This document shows positions 1 to 8,414 of a DNA stretch of 64,000 bases, in pieces. The DNA is from Burkholderia arboris (GTDB lineage Bacteria; Pseudomonadota; Gammaproteobacteria; Burkholderiales; Burkholderiaceae): positions 62,001 through 126,000 of the forward strand of contig NZ_CABVPX010000009.1 of assembly GCF_902499125.1 (NCBI RefSeq). Reading direction: 5' to 3'. The notes beneath the pieces were generated by a model. It was not told the origin of the DNA and ran no database searches. It saw nothing but the letters and a program-made list of their open reading frames with translations. The translations under genes were made by a program, and so were the position numbers. Each line of letters starts with the position of its first letter. Within the stretch, counting starts at the first letter, position 1.

Positions 1-73
1 CGCACGCGCCGAGCAGCATCGGGACCAGCATGAGCCCGCCCGGAATGCGGTCGATAGCCTGTTTCAGCTTCAC
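1..73 (-). CDS. kdgT: 2-keto-3-deoxygluconate permease, N-terminal fragment cut by window edge
   Basis: Only the first 24 codons are present; the rest lies beyond the left edge. The translation from a GTG start at 73 begins with a sequence containing IDRIPGGLMLVPMLLGA, which closely matches the start of the KdgT family, inner-membrane proton symporters that import 2-keto-3-deoxygluconate. A strong ribosome-binding site (GGAGGAG) sits just upstream of the GTG. It is divergent from kduI/kduD, which make the precursor of the same sugar acid, so the gene pair fits a uronate-catabolism locus. Identity rests on a short fragment plus the neighbourhood. Confidence 0.75.
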   Translation of the reverse strand, partial: MKLKQAIDRIPGGLMLVPMLLGAC

Positions 74-142
74 GTCTCCTCCGTGGACGTCGATGCGTCC
101 CGTTGTCGAATGATGTCTGCTGACTGACTATAGAACATGATT

Positions 143-277
143 CGGAACGACGGTCCGTTTTTGTTATTTGGATGGATAGTCGTATACCCGCATCGGCATA
201 AATCTATGATAATTATCGGAAATATGCGCCGATAGCACGGTACTCAAATTTCGGATCGGCGTTCCGTATTTGTGGAA
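143..277. promoter_or_regulatory. Putative operator sites in kdgT-kduI divergent promoter region
   Basis: The 280-base gap between kdgT and kduI contains two imperfect palindromes of similar style. One is CGGAACGACGGTCCG at 143-157; the other is TTCCGTATTTGTGGAA at 262-277, with TTCC/GGAA arms. Both neighbour the shared string TCCGTNTTTGT (about 154-164 and 263-273). IclR-family regulators commonly bind palindromes with TTCC/GGAA-like arms, and an IclR gene closes this operon. Binding is inference only. Confidence 0.35.
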
Positions 278-353
278 TCTGTGCTTCAATTCATCGTATG
301 ACCGCCGTCGAAACGGGGGCCGGCGGCCTATTCATTCCTCACGGAGAACCGGC

Positions 354-1190
354 ATGGAAGTGCGGCAGGGCATACACAGCGAACACGCGAAGACGCTCGA
401 TACGGCCGGCCTGCGCCGGCATTTCCTGGTGGAGAACGTGTTCGCGCCGGACGCGCTGTCGCTCACCTACAGCCATATCGACCGGATCGTCATCGGCGGC
501 GCGTGGCCGGCCACGCGGCCGGTCGAGGTGCCTGCGTCGCTCGGCGCGGCGATGGGCGTGAGCCATCTGCTGGAGCGGCGCGAACTGGGCGCGATCAATA
601 TCGGCGGGTCCGGCTGGGTCGAGGTCTGCGGGCAGCGTCACGCGGTCGGCACCGAGGAGGCGATCTACATCGGGCAAGGCGGGCAGGGTGTCGTGTTCGG
701 CAGCGACGATCGCGTGCATCCCGCGAAGTTCTACCTGAACTGCGCGCCCGCGCACACGGCCTATCCGACGCGCACCATCACGCTCGCGCAGGCGTCGCCC
801 GAAACGCTCGGCGATGCGGCCACGAGCAATCGCCGCACGATCTACAAGTTCATCGTGCCCGACGTGCTGCCCACCTGCCAGTTGTCGATGGGGATGACGA
901 AACTCGAGCCCGGCAGCCTGTGGAACACGATGCCGTGCCATACGCACGAGCGCCGGATGGAGGTGTATTTCTACTTCAACCTCGCCGACGACGCGGCCGT
1001 GTTCCACATGCTCGGCGAGCCGCAGGAAACGCGCCACGTCGTCGTGCACAACGAGCAGGCGGTGATCTCGCCGAGCTGGTCGATCCATTCGGGCGTCGGC
1101 ACGCAGGCGTACACGTTCATCTGGGGGATGGCCGGCGAGAACCAGGTGTTCAAGGACATGGATCACCTCGCGGTTGCCGACCTGCGCTGA
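354..1190 (+). CDS. kduI: 4-deoxy-L-threo-5-hexosulose-uronate ketol-isomerase
   Basis: Isomerises 5-keto-4-deoxyuronate to 2,5-diketo-3-deoxygluconate in the cytoplasm, a step of pectin/uronate breakdown. The protein is 278 residues from the ATG at 354, exactly the usual KduI length, and opens with a segment typical of the family ([14 protein letters not shown]). A cupin fold is expected; the metal-site region is visible around [15 protein letters not shown] near residue 196 onward. The ATG at 354 is preferred over upstream in-frame codons because ACGGAGAA lies just before it. The kduD gene starts five bases after the stop, so the two are one operon. Confidence 0.95.
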   Translation: MEVRQGIHSEHAKTLDTAGLRRHFLVENVFAPDALSLTYSHIDRIVIGGAWPATRPVEVPASLGAAMGVSHLLERRELGAINIGGSGWVEVCGQRHAVGTEEAIYIGQGGQGVVFGSDDRVHPAKFYLNCAPAHTAYPTRTITLAQASPETLGDAATSNRRTIYKFIVPDVLPTCQLSMGMTKLEPGSLWNTMPCHTHERRMEVYFYFNLADDAAVFHMLGEPQETRHVVVHNEQAVISPSWSIHSGVGTQAYTFIWGMAGENQVFKDMDHLAVADLR

Positions 1191-1194
1191 CACC

Positions 1195-2001
1195 ATGAAA
1201 CGCGATACGCCCGATCTTCCTTCCCCCGACGCGCGCAGCGCGCTCGCCGGCCTGTTCGACCTGACCGGCAAGGTCGCGATCGTCACCGGCTGCAACACGG
1301 GGCTCGGCGCGGCGATGGCCGTCGCGCTCGCGTCGGCCGGGTGCGACATCGTCGGCGCGAACCGTTCGGCGCCTGCCGAGACATCGGCGCGTGTCGCAGC
1401 GGCTGGTCGGCGTTTCGTCGACGTGCGCGCCGATTTGTCGACGCTCGAACCGGTCGAGCGGATCGTCGGCGGTGCGGTCGATGCGTTCGGTCATGTCGAC
1501 ATCCTCGTCAACAACGCGGGCATGATCCGCCGTTGCGATGCACTCGAATTCACCGAAGCCGACTGGGACGCCGTGATCGACGTGAACCTGAAAAGCGTGT
1601 TCTTCCTGTCGCAGGCCGTCGCGCGGCAGATGGTGCGGCAGGGGCGCGGCGGCAAGATCGTGAACGTCGCGTCGATGCTGTCGTTCCAGGGCGGCATCCG
1701 CGTGCCGTCGTACACGGCGTCGAAGAGCGGCGTGCTGGGCGTCACGCGCCTGCTCGCGAACGAATGGGCCGCGCGCGGGATCAACGTGAACGCGATCGCG
1801 CCCGGCTACATGGAAACCGACAATACCGCACAGCTGCGCGAGGACAGCCGGCGCAGCGACGAAATCCTCGGCCGCATTCCGGCCGGCCGCTGGGGCGTGC
1901 CCGACGATCTCGCGGGCGCGGCCGTGTTTCTTGCGTCGCGTGCGTCGGACTACGTGCACGGTCACACGCTCGCCGTCGACGGCGGGTGGCTCGCGCGCTG
2001 A
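1195..2001 (+). CDS. kduD: 2-dehydro-3-deoxy-D-gluconate 5-dehydrogenase (SDR family)
   Basis: A 268-residue short-chain dehydrogenase that reduces 2,5-diketo-3-deoxygluconate to 2-keto-3-deoxygluconate with NAD(P)H, the product that KdgT imports and KDG kinase uses. The Rossmann motif TGCNTGLG lies near residue 33, NNAG near 105, and the catalytic Ser plus YTASK near 175. The C-terminal VDGGW ending is usual for SDR enzymes of this branch. It starts five bases after kduI, and GC content and codon use match. Symbol assigned from sequence class plus the adjacent kduI. Confidence 0.93.
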   Translation: MKRDTPDLPSPDARSALAGLFDLTGKVAIVTGCNTGLGAAMAVALASAGCDIVGANRSAPAETSARVAAAGRRFVDVRADLSTLEPVERIVGGAVDAFGHVDILVNNAGMIRRCDALEFTEADWDAVIDVNLKSVFFLSQAVARQMVRQGRGGKIVNVASMLSFQGGIRVPSYTASKSGVLGVTRLLANEWAARGINVNAIAPGYMETDNTAQLREDSRRSDEILGRIPAGRWGVPDDLAGAAVFLASRASDYVHGHTLAVDGGWLAR

Positions 2002-2059
2002 GCGCGCCGCACGGCGGACGCGTTATGCTCTCCCGATTCGCACTTACGGATTCACGGAC

Positions 2060-2986
2060 ATGACAGCAACGCCCAGGCAGCGCAAGCGCGATCAGGCGAA
2101 CCCGGAGGCAGGGGCCGGCCGTCCGGGGGCCGGCCATCCGGGGGCCGGCCAGCCGGAGGCCGACGCGTCGTCGGCAGGCGGCGCGGAGAAGGCCGATTCG
2201 GTCGCGGCCGTCGGCAAGGTCTTCACGATCCTCGCGGCGCTCGGCGATCGCCGCGAAATCGGCATCAGCGAACTGTCGCATCAGCTCGGCATGTCGAAGA
2301 CGACCGTGCATCGCTTCCTGCAGACGCTCAAGGCGCTCGGCTATGTCGCGCAGGAAGGCGAGACCGACCGCTACCGGTTGACGATCCGTCTGTTCGAACT
2401 CGGCAGCAAGGCGCTGGAGAGCGTGGACCTCGTGCGCGAGGCCGATCTCGAGATGCGCCGCATCGGGCAACTGACGCGCGAAGCCGTGCATCTCGGCGCG
2501 TTCGACGAGGACGCGATCATCTACATCCACAAGATCGACGCCGACTACGGGCTGCGCATGCAGTCGCGGATCGGCCGGCGCAATCCGCTCTACAGCACGG
2601 CGATCGGCAAGGTGCTGCTCGCGTGGATGTCGCCCGGCGAGGCGCGTGCGGTGCTGGCGGGCGTCGAGTTCCGGAAGTCGACCGCGAAGACGCTGGCGTC
2701 GGCGGATGCGGTGATGAGCATCCTGCCGCGCGTGCGGCAGCAGGGCTACGGCGAGGACAACGAAGAGCAGGAAGACGGCCTGCTGTGTCTCGCGGTGCCC
2801 GTGTTCGACCGTTTCGATCGCGTGATCGCGGGGCTGTCGCTGTCGTTTCCGACGATGCGTTGCGGTGCGGACACGAAGGCGCATTACGTCGCACTGCTGA
2901 CGGAAGCCGGGCAGGCGATTTCCGCGCGGCTCGGCCATCGTCCGGCTGTGGCCGGCGTCGAGCCCGCAACGGTCGCGCACGATTGA
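2060..2986 (+). CDS. IclR-family transcriptional regulator, KdgR-like
   Basis: A 308-residue regulator. After a low-complexity Gly/Ala/Pro-rich N-terminal tail (residues 1-50), a winged HTH is visible around ISELSHQLGMSKTTVHRFL (about 72-90), followed by the IclR effector-binding domain, including the segment GRRNPLYSTAIGKVLLAWM. It follows kduD by 58 bases on the same strand. Family members next to kdu genes usually repress uronate catabolism and respond to 2-keto-3-deoxygluconate; that role is inferred from position. The ATG at 2060 is used; an upstream in-frame extension lacks protein-like character. Confidence 0.88.
   Translation: MTATPRQRKRDQANPEAGAGRPGAGHPGAGQPEADASSAGGAEKADSVAAVGKVFTILAALGDRREIGISELSHQLGMSKTTVHRFLQTLKALGYVAQEGETDRYRLTIRLFELGSKALESVDLVREADLEMRRIGQLTREAVHLGAFDEDAIIYIHKIDADYGLRMQSRIGRRNPLYSTAIGKVLLAWMSPGEARAVLAGVEFRKSTAKTLASADAVMSILPRVRQQGYGEDNEEQEDGLLCLAVPVFDRFDRVIAGLSLSFPTMRCGADTKAHYVALLTEAGQAISARLGHRPAVAGVEPATVAHD
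2111..2155 (+). repeat. Three 15-bp tandem repeats inside the IclR gene
   Basis: Three back-to-back copies of GGGGCCGGCC followed by GTCCG, ATCCG and AGCCG. Each encodes a GAG-x-P pentapeptide in the regulator's disordered N-terminal tail. Unit length is a multiple of three, so copy-number change would keep the frame. Confidence 0.9.
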
Positions 2987-3044
2987 GCGCGTGCCGGTCG
3001 CGAGCCGGCAGAATGAAAAACCACGACGACGTAAAGAACGGATC

Positions 3045-3422
3045 ATGCAGATGAAAATGACGATGCGCATGGGCATCGCGATGCTGGTGCTCGGCGCGAG
3101 CCTGGCGGCGAACGGCGCGCAGGCAAAAAGCGCGGTGGATTGCGGGCAACTCAACGCGGCCGCGAGCGGCCCGGACGACAACTTCCGGCCGCCGGCGTCC
3201 GGCAGGGTCGTCGGCGCGGGGCGCGCGTACTTCTACTCGGCGCCTGACGCACAGTGCATGACGAAGCGGACCTTCATCGTCCCCGGCGATTCGGTGACCG
3301 TCTACAAGCCGCACGGGCGCTGGTACAACATCATGTACGTGAACGGCAAGACCGGCGACGACTTCGAAGGCTGGGTCGAGCAGGGCCGCGTGCACCTCGA
3401 CGGGCAGTACGGCGCGCAGTAG
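3045..3422 (+). CDS. Small exported SH3-like domain protein
   Basis: A 125-residue protein with a Sec signal peptide (basic start, hydrophobic run AMLVLGASLAANGAQA, cleavage likely after AQA). The mature part resembles a bacterial SH3 fold (GRAYFYSAPDAQC ... DSVTVYKPHGRWYNIMYVNG ... FEGWVEQGRV), with two cysteines that could form a disulfide. Such domains occur in periplasmic proteins, often with wall-binding or inhibitor roles; no specific function can be read here. The ATG at 3045 was chosen because the signal peptide begins there. It is convergent with the EAL gene, 18 bases away. Confidence 0.75.
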   Translation: MQMKMTMRMGIAMLVLGASLAANGAQAKSAVDCGQLNAAASGPDDNFRPPASGRVVGAGRAYFYSAPDAQCMTKRTFIVPGDSVTVYKPHGRWYNIMYVNGKTGDDFEGWVEQGRVHLDGQYGAQ

Positions 3423-3440
3423 CCGCCGGCGGCAACGCCC

Positions 3441-5015
3441 CTATGCCGACGCCCACGCGAAGTCGCGCTGCAGGTGCGCCGCGCGCAGCGGCCGCTGATA
3501 CAGGTAGCCCTGCGCATACTGGATCCCGACCGCATGCAGCGCGCGGTGCTGCGCTTCCGTCTCTACGCCTTCCGCGATGATCTTCAGGTCGTAATGATGC
3601 GCGACGGCCGCGATCCCCTCGATCAGCCCCGCGCCGCCGTCGTTCAGTTGCGCGACGAACTGGCGATCGATCTTCACGTAGTCGAACGGAAAGCGCGACA
3701 GCATGTCGAGATTGCTGTGATGCGTGCCGAAATCGTCGATCGCGAACTTCGCGCCCTTCGACCGCAGCGCCTGGAAGATCTCGGTGGTTCGCGCGTTCTT
3801 CTCGAGCAGGATGCGCTCGGTGATTTCGAGCACCAGCGTAAAGCCGGGCGGCAGCGCGTGGATCGCTTCCTCGACGATGGAGACGAACTTCGCGCGCTCG
3901 AGATCCTTCGGCGCAACGTTCACGGCGATGCGCAGCGGCACGGACGGCGTCAGCGCGGTCAGTTCGGACACGGCCGTGCTCAGTACGAATTCGGTGATCT
4001 TCGGCAGCACCGCGCTCGATTCCACCTGCGGGATGAACACGGCCGGGCTGATGGCCCCCCACTTCGGATGGTGCCAGCGCAGCAGCGCCTCGACGCCGAC
4101 CGTCCTGCGCGTCTGCACGTCGACGATCGGCTGGTACACGACATGGAATTCGTTGCGCCTGAGCGCCTGGCGCACGGCTTTCAACAACAGCCGCCGCGGC
4201 GCCATCGCCAGCAGGTAGGCGGCCATCACGAGGCCGTCCGCCAGCAGCACGATCGTCGCGCAGATCAGCCGGTAGTGGCGCCGGACCTGTGAGGCGTAGC
4301 GCGCCGATGCCGTGACCGACACCGTGAAGGGCCAGCGGTGCGATGCAATCGTGCTGCCGCCTGCGGGGGCCGCGTCCGCTTCCGGCGCGAACTTGCCGTG
4401 CTGATCGAGACGGCCCGAGCCCGCGATCGACAGCGTGGCGGCTTTCGCGCCGTTGCCCGCGCCGTGCGCGAGCGCGTCGGCCACGTAGTCGCCCTCGATC
4501 AGGTACAGGATGCCTGCGCCGCTCGCGGTGGCCCGGAACATGGACACCACCGGAATGCCGCGCTGAAACGGCGTCTGGCGCAGCAGCGTGACGGCCATCG
4601 ATCCCGGTGCGGGCTCGCGTGTATACGCGTCGAGCGGGAGGTCGATCGCACCGAGCGCCGACGAGCAGGTGACGCGGCCGTTGTGTACCAGCGCGACCGC
4701 GCGCAGGTAGCGCAGGCGAGTACCCACTTCGGCCAGCGTCCGGAACACCGTCGAGCAGGGCCGTCCGACGAGTGCGGTCAGTTCGTCCGCATGTCGCAGG
4801 CGAGCACTGTCCAGGATGCGGTCCACCGACGCCGCGATGTCGTTCGCGACGACGCGCTCATGTGTGGTGACGGCCTCGCGTGCGTAGCGATCGGCCAGTG
4901 CGATGGCGAATGCGGGCACGAGCACGCAAACGATGACGGCGACGAAAAAGACAACACGCGGCCACGCGCCGCTGCGGTAGAAAACTGGCTTCGAGCCTGG
5001 CGTGAGCGCCGACAT
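3441..5015 (-). CDS. CSS-motif EAL-domain cyclic-di-GMP phosphodiesterase
   Basis: A 524-residue inner-membrane protein from the ATG at 5015. Transmembrane helix at about 21-40, a periplasmic sensor region carrying a CSS motif (TCSS, 116-119) with a partner cysteine upstream (GRPCSTV), second helix at about 250-270, then a full EAL domain. The catalytic set is intact: EALLRW (Glu309), the Asn of INV-AP, LEITER, IDDFGT, VKIDR, AEGVET and the final QGYLY, so activity hydrolysing c-di-GMP to pGpG is expected. CSS domains in this class sense periplasmic redox state. An ATG at 5045 would add ten residues; 5015 has AAAGG upstream. No GGDEF domain is present. Confidence 0.9.
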   Translation of the reverse strand: MSALTPGSKPVFYRSGAWPRVVFFVAVIVCVLVPAFAIALADRYAREAVTTHERVVANDIAASVDRILDSARLRHADELTALVGRPCSTVFRTLAEVGTRLRYLRAVALVHNGRVTCSSALGAIDLPLDAYTREPAPGSMAVTLLRQTPFQRGIPVVSMFRATASGAGILYLIEGDYVADALAHGAGNGAKAATLSIAGSGRLDQHGKFAPEADAAPAGGSTIASHRWPFTVSVTASARYASQVRRHYRLICATIVLLADGLVMAAYLLAMAPRRLLLKAVRQALRRNEFHVVYQPIVDVQTRRTVGVEALLRWHHPKWGAISPAVFIPQVESSAVLPKITEFVLSTAVSELTALTPSVPLRIAVNVAPKDLERAKFVSIVEEAIHALPPGFTLVLEITERILLEKNARTTEIFQALRSKGAKFAIDDFGTHHSNLDMLSRFPFDYVKIDRQFVAQLNDGGAGLIEGIAAVAHHYDLKIIAEGVETEAQHRALHAVGIQYAQGYLYQRPLRAAHLQRDFAWASA

Positions 5016-5255
5016 TCCCGCGGTTGCCTTTGGTGTTGTACGCATGGCGTGGCAAGTCGAACCGGTCGACGCGCAAACGGCGCGCATGCCGCATGCCTGG
5101 TTCGGGCCGTGCGGCTCGCGCGCCGGATTCGGGACGCCGGTCGATCCGGCCGGCGCGGCGGGCATGGCGGCAGCCTGCTCGCGATCGGTCCTTCATCTGG
5201 CAGCATTCCTCAATAACATGCGTTCATCAAGCATGTATATCGGCGCAGCGTACCG

Positions 5256-5324
5256 AAAAAAGCCCCGGCCGCACGAGGGTGCAGCCGGGACAAAAAACAC
5301 CGTCTCTTGGCACGAGGATGGTGC
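5256..5324 (-). ncRNA. Candidate short leader RNA or sRNA ending in an intrinsic terminator upstream of the EAL gene
   Basis: On the minus strand a strong hairpin (arms at 5264-5274 and 5279-5289, one mismatch, loop of four) is followed by six U residues (5256-5261), a textbook intrinsic terminator. No minus-strand gene lies to its right, so it ends a short transcript or sits in the leader of the EAL gene. A TATACT box is on the minus strand at 5331-5336, which would place the start near 5324. The -35 match is poor. Candidate only. Confidence 0.45.
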
Positions 5325-5501
5325 GCGGCAAGTATAAGATGAGCCGAGGTATTACGAAATATTGTTGTCTAAAAATTGGTGCAGTTTTGTGATTGTGTCT
5401 CAAAAAGAAACATTTCCACGAGCGACGCCGTGTTCGATGGCCTGCCGCCGGCGCACGGACGGTCGCCGCGGGACGGCCGCACATCATGCCGGAGCGTCGC
5501 G

Positions 5502-5801
5502 ATGATGGAAGACAAACCCGCGCCCACGGTCATCGTGACCGATGGCGCAGCCGCCGCGGACGGCGGCTCGCTGTGGATCCGGATTTCGGTGGACGGGCAG
5601 GTCCGCAACTATTCGCTCGATCGCGCGCTCGTGTCGCGCGGTACGCCGCGCTACGACACGATCAGCGGCGAGGACGGCGTGCTGTCGAAAGGAGAACGAC
5701 AGGAACTGCGGGGGCTGCTGGCGCGCATTGCCGACCCCGCGATGTGGGCCGGCATCGTCGGCACGTTCATCGAGGTGCTGAAGCGGCCCGACGTGGCCTG
5801 A
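5502..5801 (+). CDS. Conserved-looking hypothetical protein, 99 residues
   Basis: Not recognised. The protein begins MMEDKPAPTVIVTDG and contains WIRISVDGQVRNYSLDRAL, then a charged helix (LSKGERQELRGLLARIA) and an amphipathic C-terminus. It has no signal peptide or membrane segment, so it is probably cytosolic. The start at 5502 has GGAG seven bases upstream; extension to 5376 in the same frame reads as non-protein-like, AT-richer sequence. Third-position GC bias supports coding. It stands alone between the EAL gene and a convergent small gene. Confidence 0.6.
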   Translation: MMEDKPAPTVIVTDGAAAADGGSLWIRISVDGQVRNYSLDRALVSRGTPRYDTISGEDGVLSKGERQELRGLLARIADPAMWAGIVGTFIEVLKRPDVA

Positions 5802-5846
5802 CAAGGGATAAGCGATGCAGTGCCGGCGCGTGGCGTCGGCCGCGAT

Positions 5847-6134
5847 TCAGAAATCGTTGCGCATCTTGTGCAACAGGTCGCCGGGTGATTGATGCGTATC
5901 CACTGCGGTGAGGACGTCGGTCACGAACCACGGCAGGTTCAGTTGCGTATCGGAATCGCCGACGCATACGCGGATCGGCGGGGCCTTCGATGGCGCGCCG
6001 GCGGGCTGCGCGGCGTCCCGCGACGGCACGCAATTTTTCCCATGCGTTTGAGCCGGAACCGGCGCACCGGCGATGGCCGGCACGCTGACGGCGGCGAGCA
6101 GGGTCAGGACAGCGGCAATGGCAACGCGTTTCAT
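5847..6134 (-). CDS. Small exported hypothetical protein
   Basis: A 95-residue protein with a clear signal peptide (MKRVAIAAVLTLLAAVSVPA, cleavage likely after IAG). The mature part holds two cysteines (KNCVPS and RVCVGD) and ends DLLHKMRNDF. GGAGA precedes the ATG at 6134 with good spacing. No family recognised. It lies between a convergent hypothetical gene and an AraC regulator on the same strand. Confidence 0.6.
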   Translation of the reverse strand: MKRVAIAAVLTLLAAVSVPAIAGAPVPAQTHGKNCVPSRDAAQPAGAPSKAPPIRVCVGDSDTQLNLPWFVTDVLTAVDTHQSPGDLLHKMRNDF

Positions 6135-6217
6135 GAAGATTCTCCGGCGATGCTCGTTCGACCGTGCGGGCGCACGCGAGTTCGGCGGCGGTGCGGCCGC
6201 GTCGCGCGTTCGTCCGC

Positions 6218-7264
6218 TCAGCCGCGCGCGACGCTGGCCGCCCGCACCGGCTGCCGGCTGCGCCACTGCTGCGGCGATTCCCCGGTCCAGCGCCGAAATG
6301 CCCGCGTAAACGCGCTGTGCTCCGAATAGCCGAGCAGCCAGGCGACTTCCGCCAGCGTCAGCCGCGGATCGTTCAGGTGGTCGATCGCGAGCCGCCGCCG
6401 CGTGTCCTCGCGCAGGATCCGGAAGTTCAGCCCGAGGTCGGCCAGCCGGCGATGCAGCGTGCGCGACGACACATGCAGATCCGACGCGATCTGCTCGATG
6501 CTCGCTTCGCCCTGCGTCAGCAGGCGCGCGACGGCTTCGCGCACCGACTGTTCCAGGTCATCGGTCTGCCGCAGCTCGGCGAGCAGCGCGCTCGCCTGGC
6601 GTTCCATCATCTGCCGCAGCGCGTCGTCCGGCTGTTGCAACGGCTGCGTGAGCAGGCGCAACGGGAACGCGAGCCGGTTCACCGGCTGGCCGAAGCGCAC
6701 CGGGCAGCCGAAGTAGTCGAGATACGGTTGTTCGTCGCCGGGTGACGGGTGCACGAAGCAGACTTCGTCGGGCCCGTTGCGTGTGCCGGTGATGTTCCGT
6801 GCAAACTGGACGATCGCGGTCAGCGCCACTTCGTCGACGAGCGGGCCGAGCGGTTCGGGCGCATCGTGCCATTCGATCGCGACCGATGCCGCCTCGACGC
6901 GCACTTCCATGCGCGCGACGTTCGCGATCAGGTGTTCGTATTGCTGCCAGCGCGCGAGCGCGGCGCCGGCGTCGCGGCACGCATGCAGCGCATAGCCGAG
7001 CGCGCCGAGATGCGCGGGCGTGATCCGCTGGCCGACGTGCAGGCCGAGCAGCGGATCGTCGAGCGCGCGGACCGCGCGTTCGAGCAGGCTTCGCCAGTGC
7101 GCGCTCGCATACAGCGTCAGCCCGCGGTCGTCCTCGGGCGGCCGCGCCTCGCCGAGCACGTGCGCCGCATCCTGGCCCTGCGCGGACAGATAGTCGAACA
7201 GCAGCCGTACGTAGGTGCTCGAATAGTAGACGCGCTGGGTCGAGAGCGGGGAGGCGGCGGGCAT
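6218..7264 (-). CDS. AraC-family transcriptional regulator (Arabinose_bd/OruR-like architecture)
   Basis: A 348-residue regulator. The N-terminal two thirds (to about residue 230) match the ligand-binding region of the OruR/GbdR-like AraC branch, with segments such as LLGLHVGQRITPAHLGALGYAL. The C-terminal double HTH includes IEQIASDLHVSSRTLHRRL and LTLAEVAWLLGYSEHSAFTRAFRRWTG. The ATG at 7264 was chosen because the upstream extension runs into the promoter of the divergent hydroxylase gene 94 bases away. Divergent placement suggests it controls that gene. Confidence 0.85.
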   Translation of the reverse strand: MPAASPLSTQRVYYSSTYVRLLFDYLSAQGQDAAHVLGEARPPEDDRGLTLYASAHWRSLLERAVRALDDPLLGLHVGQRITPAHLGALGYALHACRDAGAALARWQQYEHLIANVARMEVRVEAASVAIEWHDAPEPLGPLVDEVALTAIVQFARNITGTRNGPDEVCFVHPSPGDEQPYLDYFGCPVRFGQPVNRLAFPLRLLTQPLQQPDDALRQMMERQASALLAELRQTDDLEQSVREAVARLLTQGEASIEQIASDLHVSSRTLHRRLADLGLNFRILREDTRRRLAIDHLNDPRLTLAEVAWLLGYSEHSAFTRAFRRWTGESPQQWRSRQPVRAASVARG

Positions 7265-7358
7265 GGCGGAAAGTGTCAAGTAATCGTCGGCAAGTGTCAA
7301 CGCGGGGCGACCCGTGCGCGACCATACTGCCCGGCAGTTCCCGATCGAGGCTGCCGAC

Positions 7359-8378
7359 ATGCCGACCGAATTGATGACGTGGCTCCATGCGTTCCTGGGT
7401 AACGACGTGGACTGGAAGCAGGTGCTGCTGATCGGCATGACGCCGGTGTTCCTGATCGCGTTCGCGATCGAATACGCGGTGATGACCGGGCGCGGCCGCC
7501 GCGAGCCGTTTCGCTGGAAGGAGATCGTCGCGAACCTGTCGCTCGGTGCCGGCTATCAGGTGGCCGAGACCGTGATGGGGCTGCTGTTCACGGGCGCGAT
7601 CTTTGGGTGGGTCTACCGGCACCGGCTGTTCGACGTGCCGGTGAACGGCTTCACGATCGTGCCGATCTTCGTCCTCGTGGAGTTCTGCTATTACTGGTTT
7701 CATCGCACGTCGCACCGCGTACGCTGGTTCTGGGCCGCGCACGTGCCGCATCACAGCGGCGAAGTGATGAACTTCACGACCGCGATGCGGCAGTCGCTGT
7801 TGAACGCGTTCGTCGGCGTGTTCGTGTTCTACCTGCCGCCGGTGTGGCTCGGCATCCCGCCCGCCGTCGTGCTGTTCCTGCTCGCGGTCGATCTCGCGTA
7901 CCAGTACTTCGTGCATACCGAAGCGGTCGGGCGGCTGCCGCGCTGGTTCGAGTACGTGTTCGACACGCCGTCGAACCATCGCGCGCATCATGGCCGTAAT
8001 CCGCGTTATATCGACAGGAACTACGGCGGCGTGCTGATCATTTTCGATCGCATGTTCGGCACGTACGTGGAGGAAACGGAACCGGTCGACTACGGGATCA
8101 CGCAACAGATTATTTCGTACAACTTCCTGGTGCTGAACGTGCACGAGTTCGTCGACATGTGGCGCGACGTGTGCGCACCCGGGCCGGTGCTGCAGCGATT
8201 GAAACATCTGTGGATGCCGCCCGAGTGGGAGCGGCCGGGGCATCGGCCGATCCATACGTGGAGCGTCGAGCGGAAGGGGGAGGAGGCGGGCGTGGCGATT
8301 CCGCACGCCGCCCCCGTGGAAGAGGCTGCCGCATCCGGGCGCAAGATCGTACAAGCCACCGGGACGCGCCCGGGCTAG
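7359..8378 (+). CDS. Sterol desaturase / fatty acid hydroxylase superfamily membrane protein
   Basis: A 339-residue integral membrane protein with several hydrophobic spans and the three histidine clusters of the superfamily: HRTSH near residue 112, HVPHHS near 125 and HRAHHG near 208. These bind a di-iron centre that hydroxylates or desaturates lipid substrates at the membrane. The real substrate cannot be read. The ATG at 7359 gives MPTELMTWLHAFLG. The divergent AraC gene is the likely regulator. Confidence 0.85.
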   Translation: MPTELMTWLHAFLGNDVDWKQVLLIGMTPVFLIAFAIEYAVMTGRGRREPFRWKEIVANLSLGAGYQVAETVMGLLFTGAIFGWVYRHRLFDVPVNGFTIVPIFVLVEFCYYWFHRTSHRVRWFWAAHVPHHSGEVMNFTTAMRQSLLNAFVGVFVFYLPPVWLGIPPAVVLFLLAVDLAYQYFVHTEAVGRLPRWFEYVFDTPSNHRAHHGRNPRYIDRNYGGVLIIFDRMFGTYVEETEPVDYGITQQIISYNFLVLNVHEFVDMWRDVCAPGPVLQRLKHLWMPPEWERPGHRPIHTWSVERKGEEAGVAIPHAAPVEEAAASGRKIVQATGTRPG

Positions 8379-8414
8379 GCTCGGTGTTTTCTTCGGCGGA
8401 AGGCGTGGCGGGCG

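Noticed and set aside
5256-5337. c-di-GMP riboswitch before the EAL gene
   Set aside because: The short leader lacks the conserved two-helix aptamer core known for GEMM-type riboswitches; only the terminator is supported.
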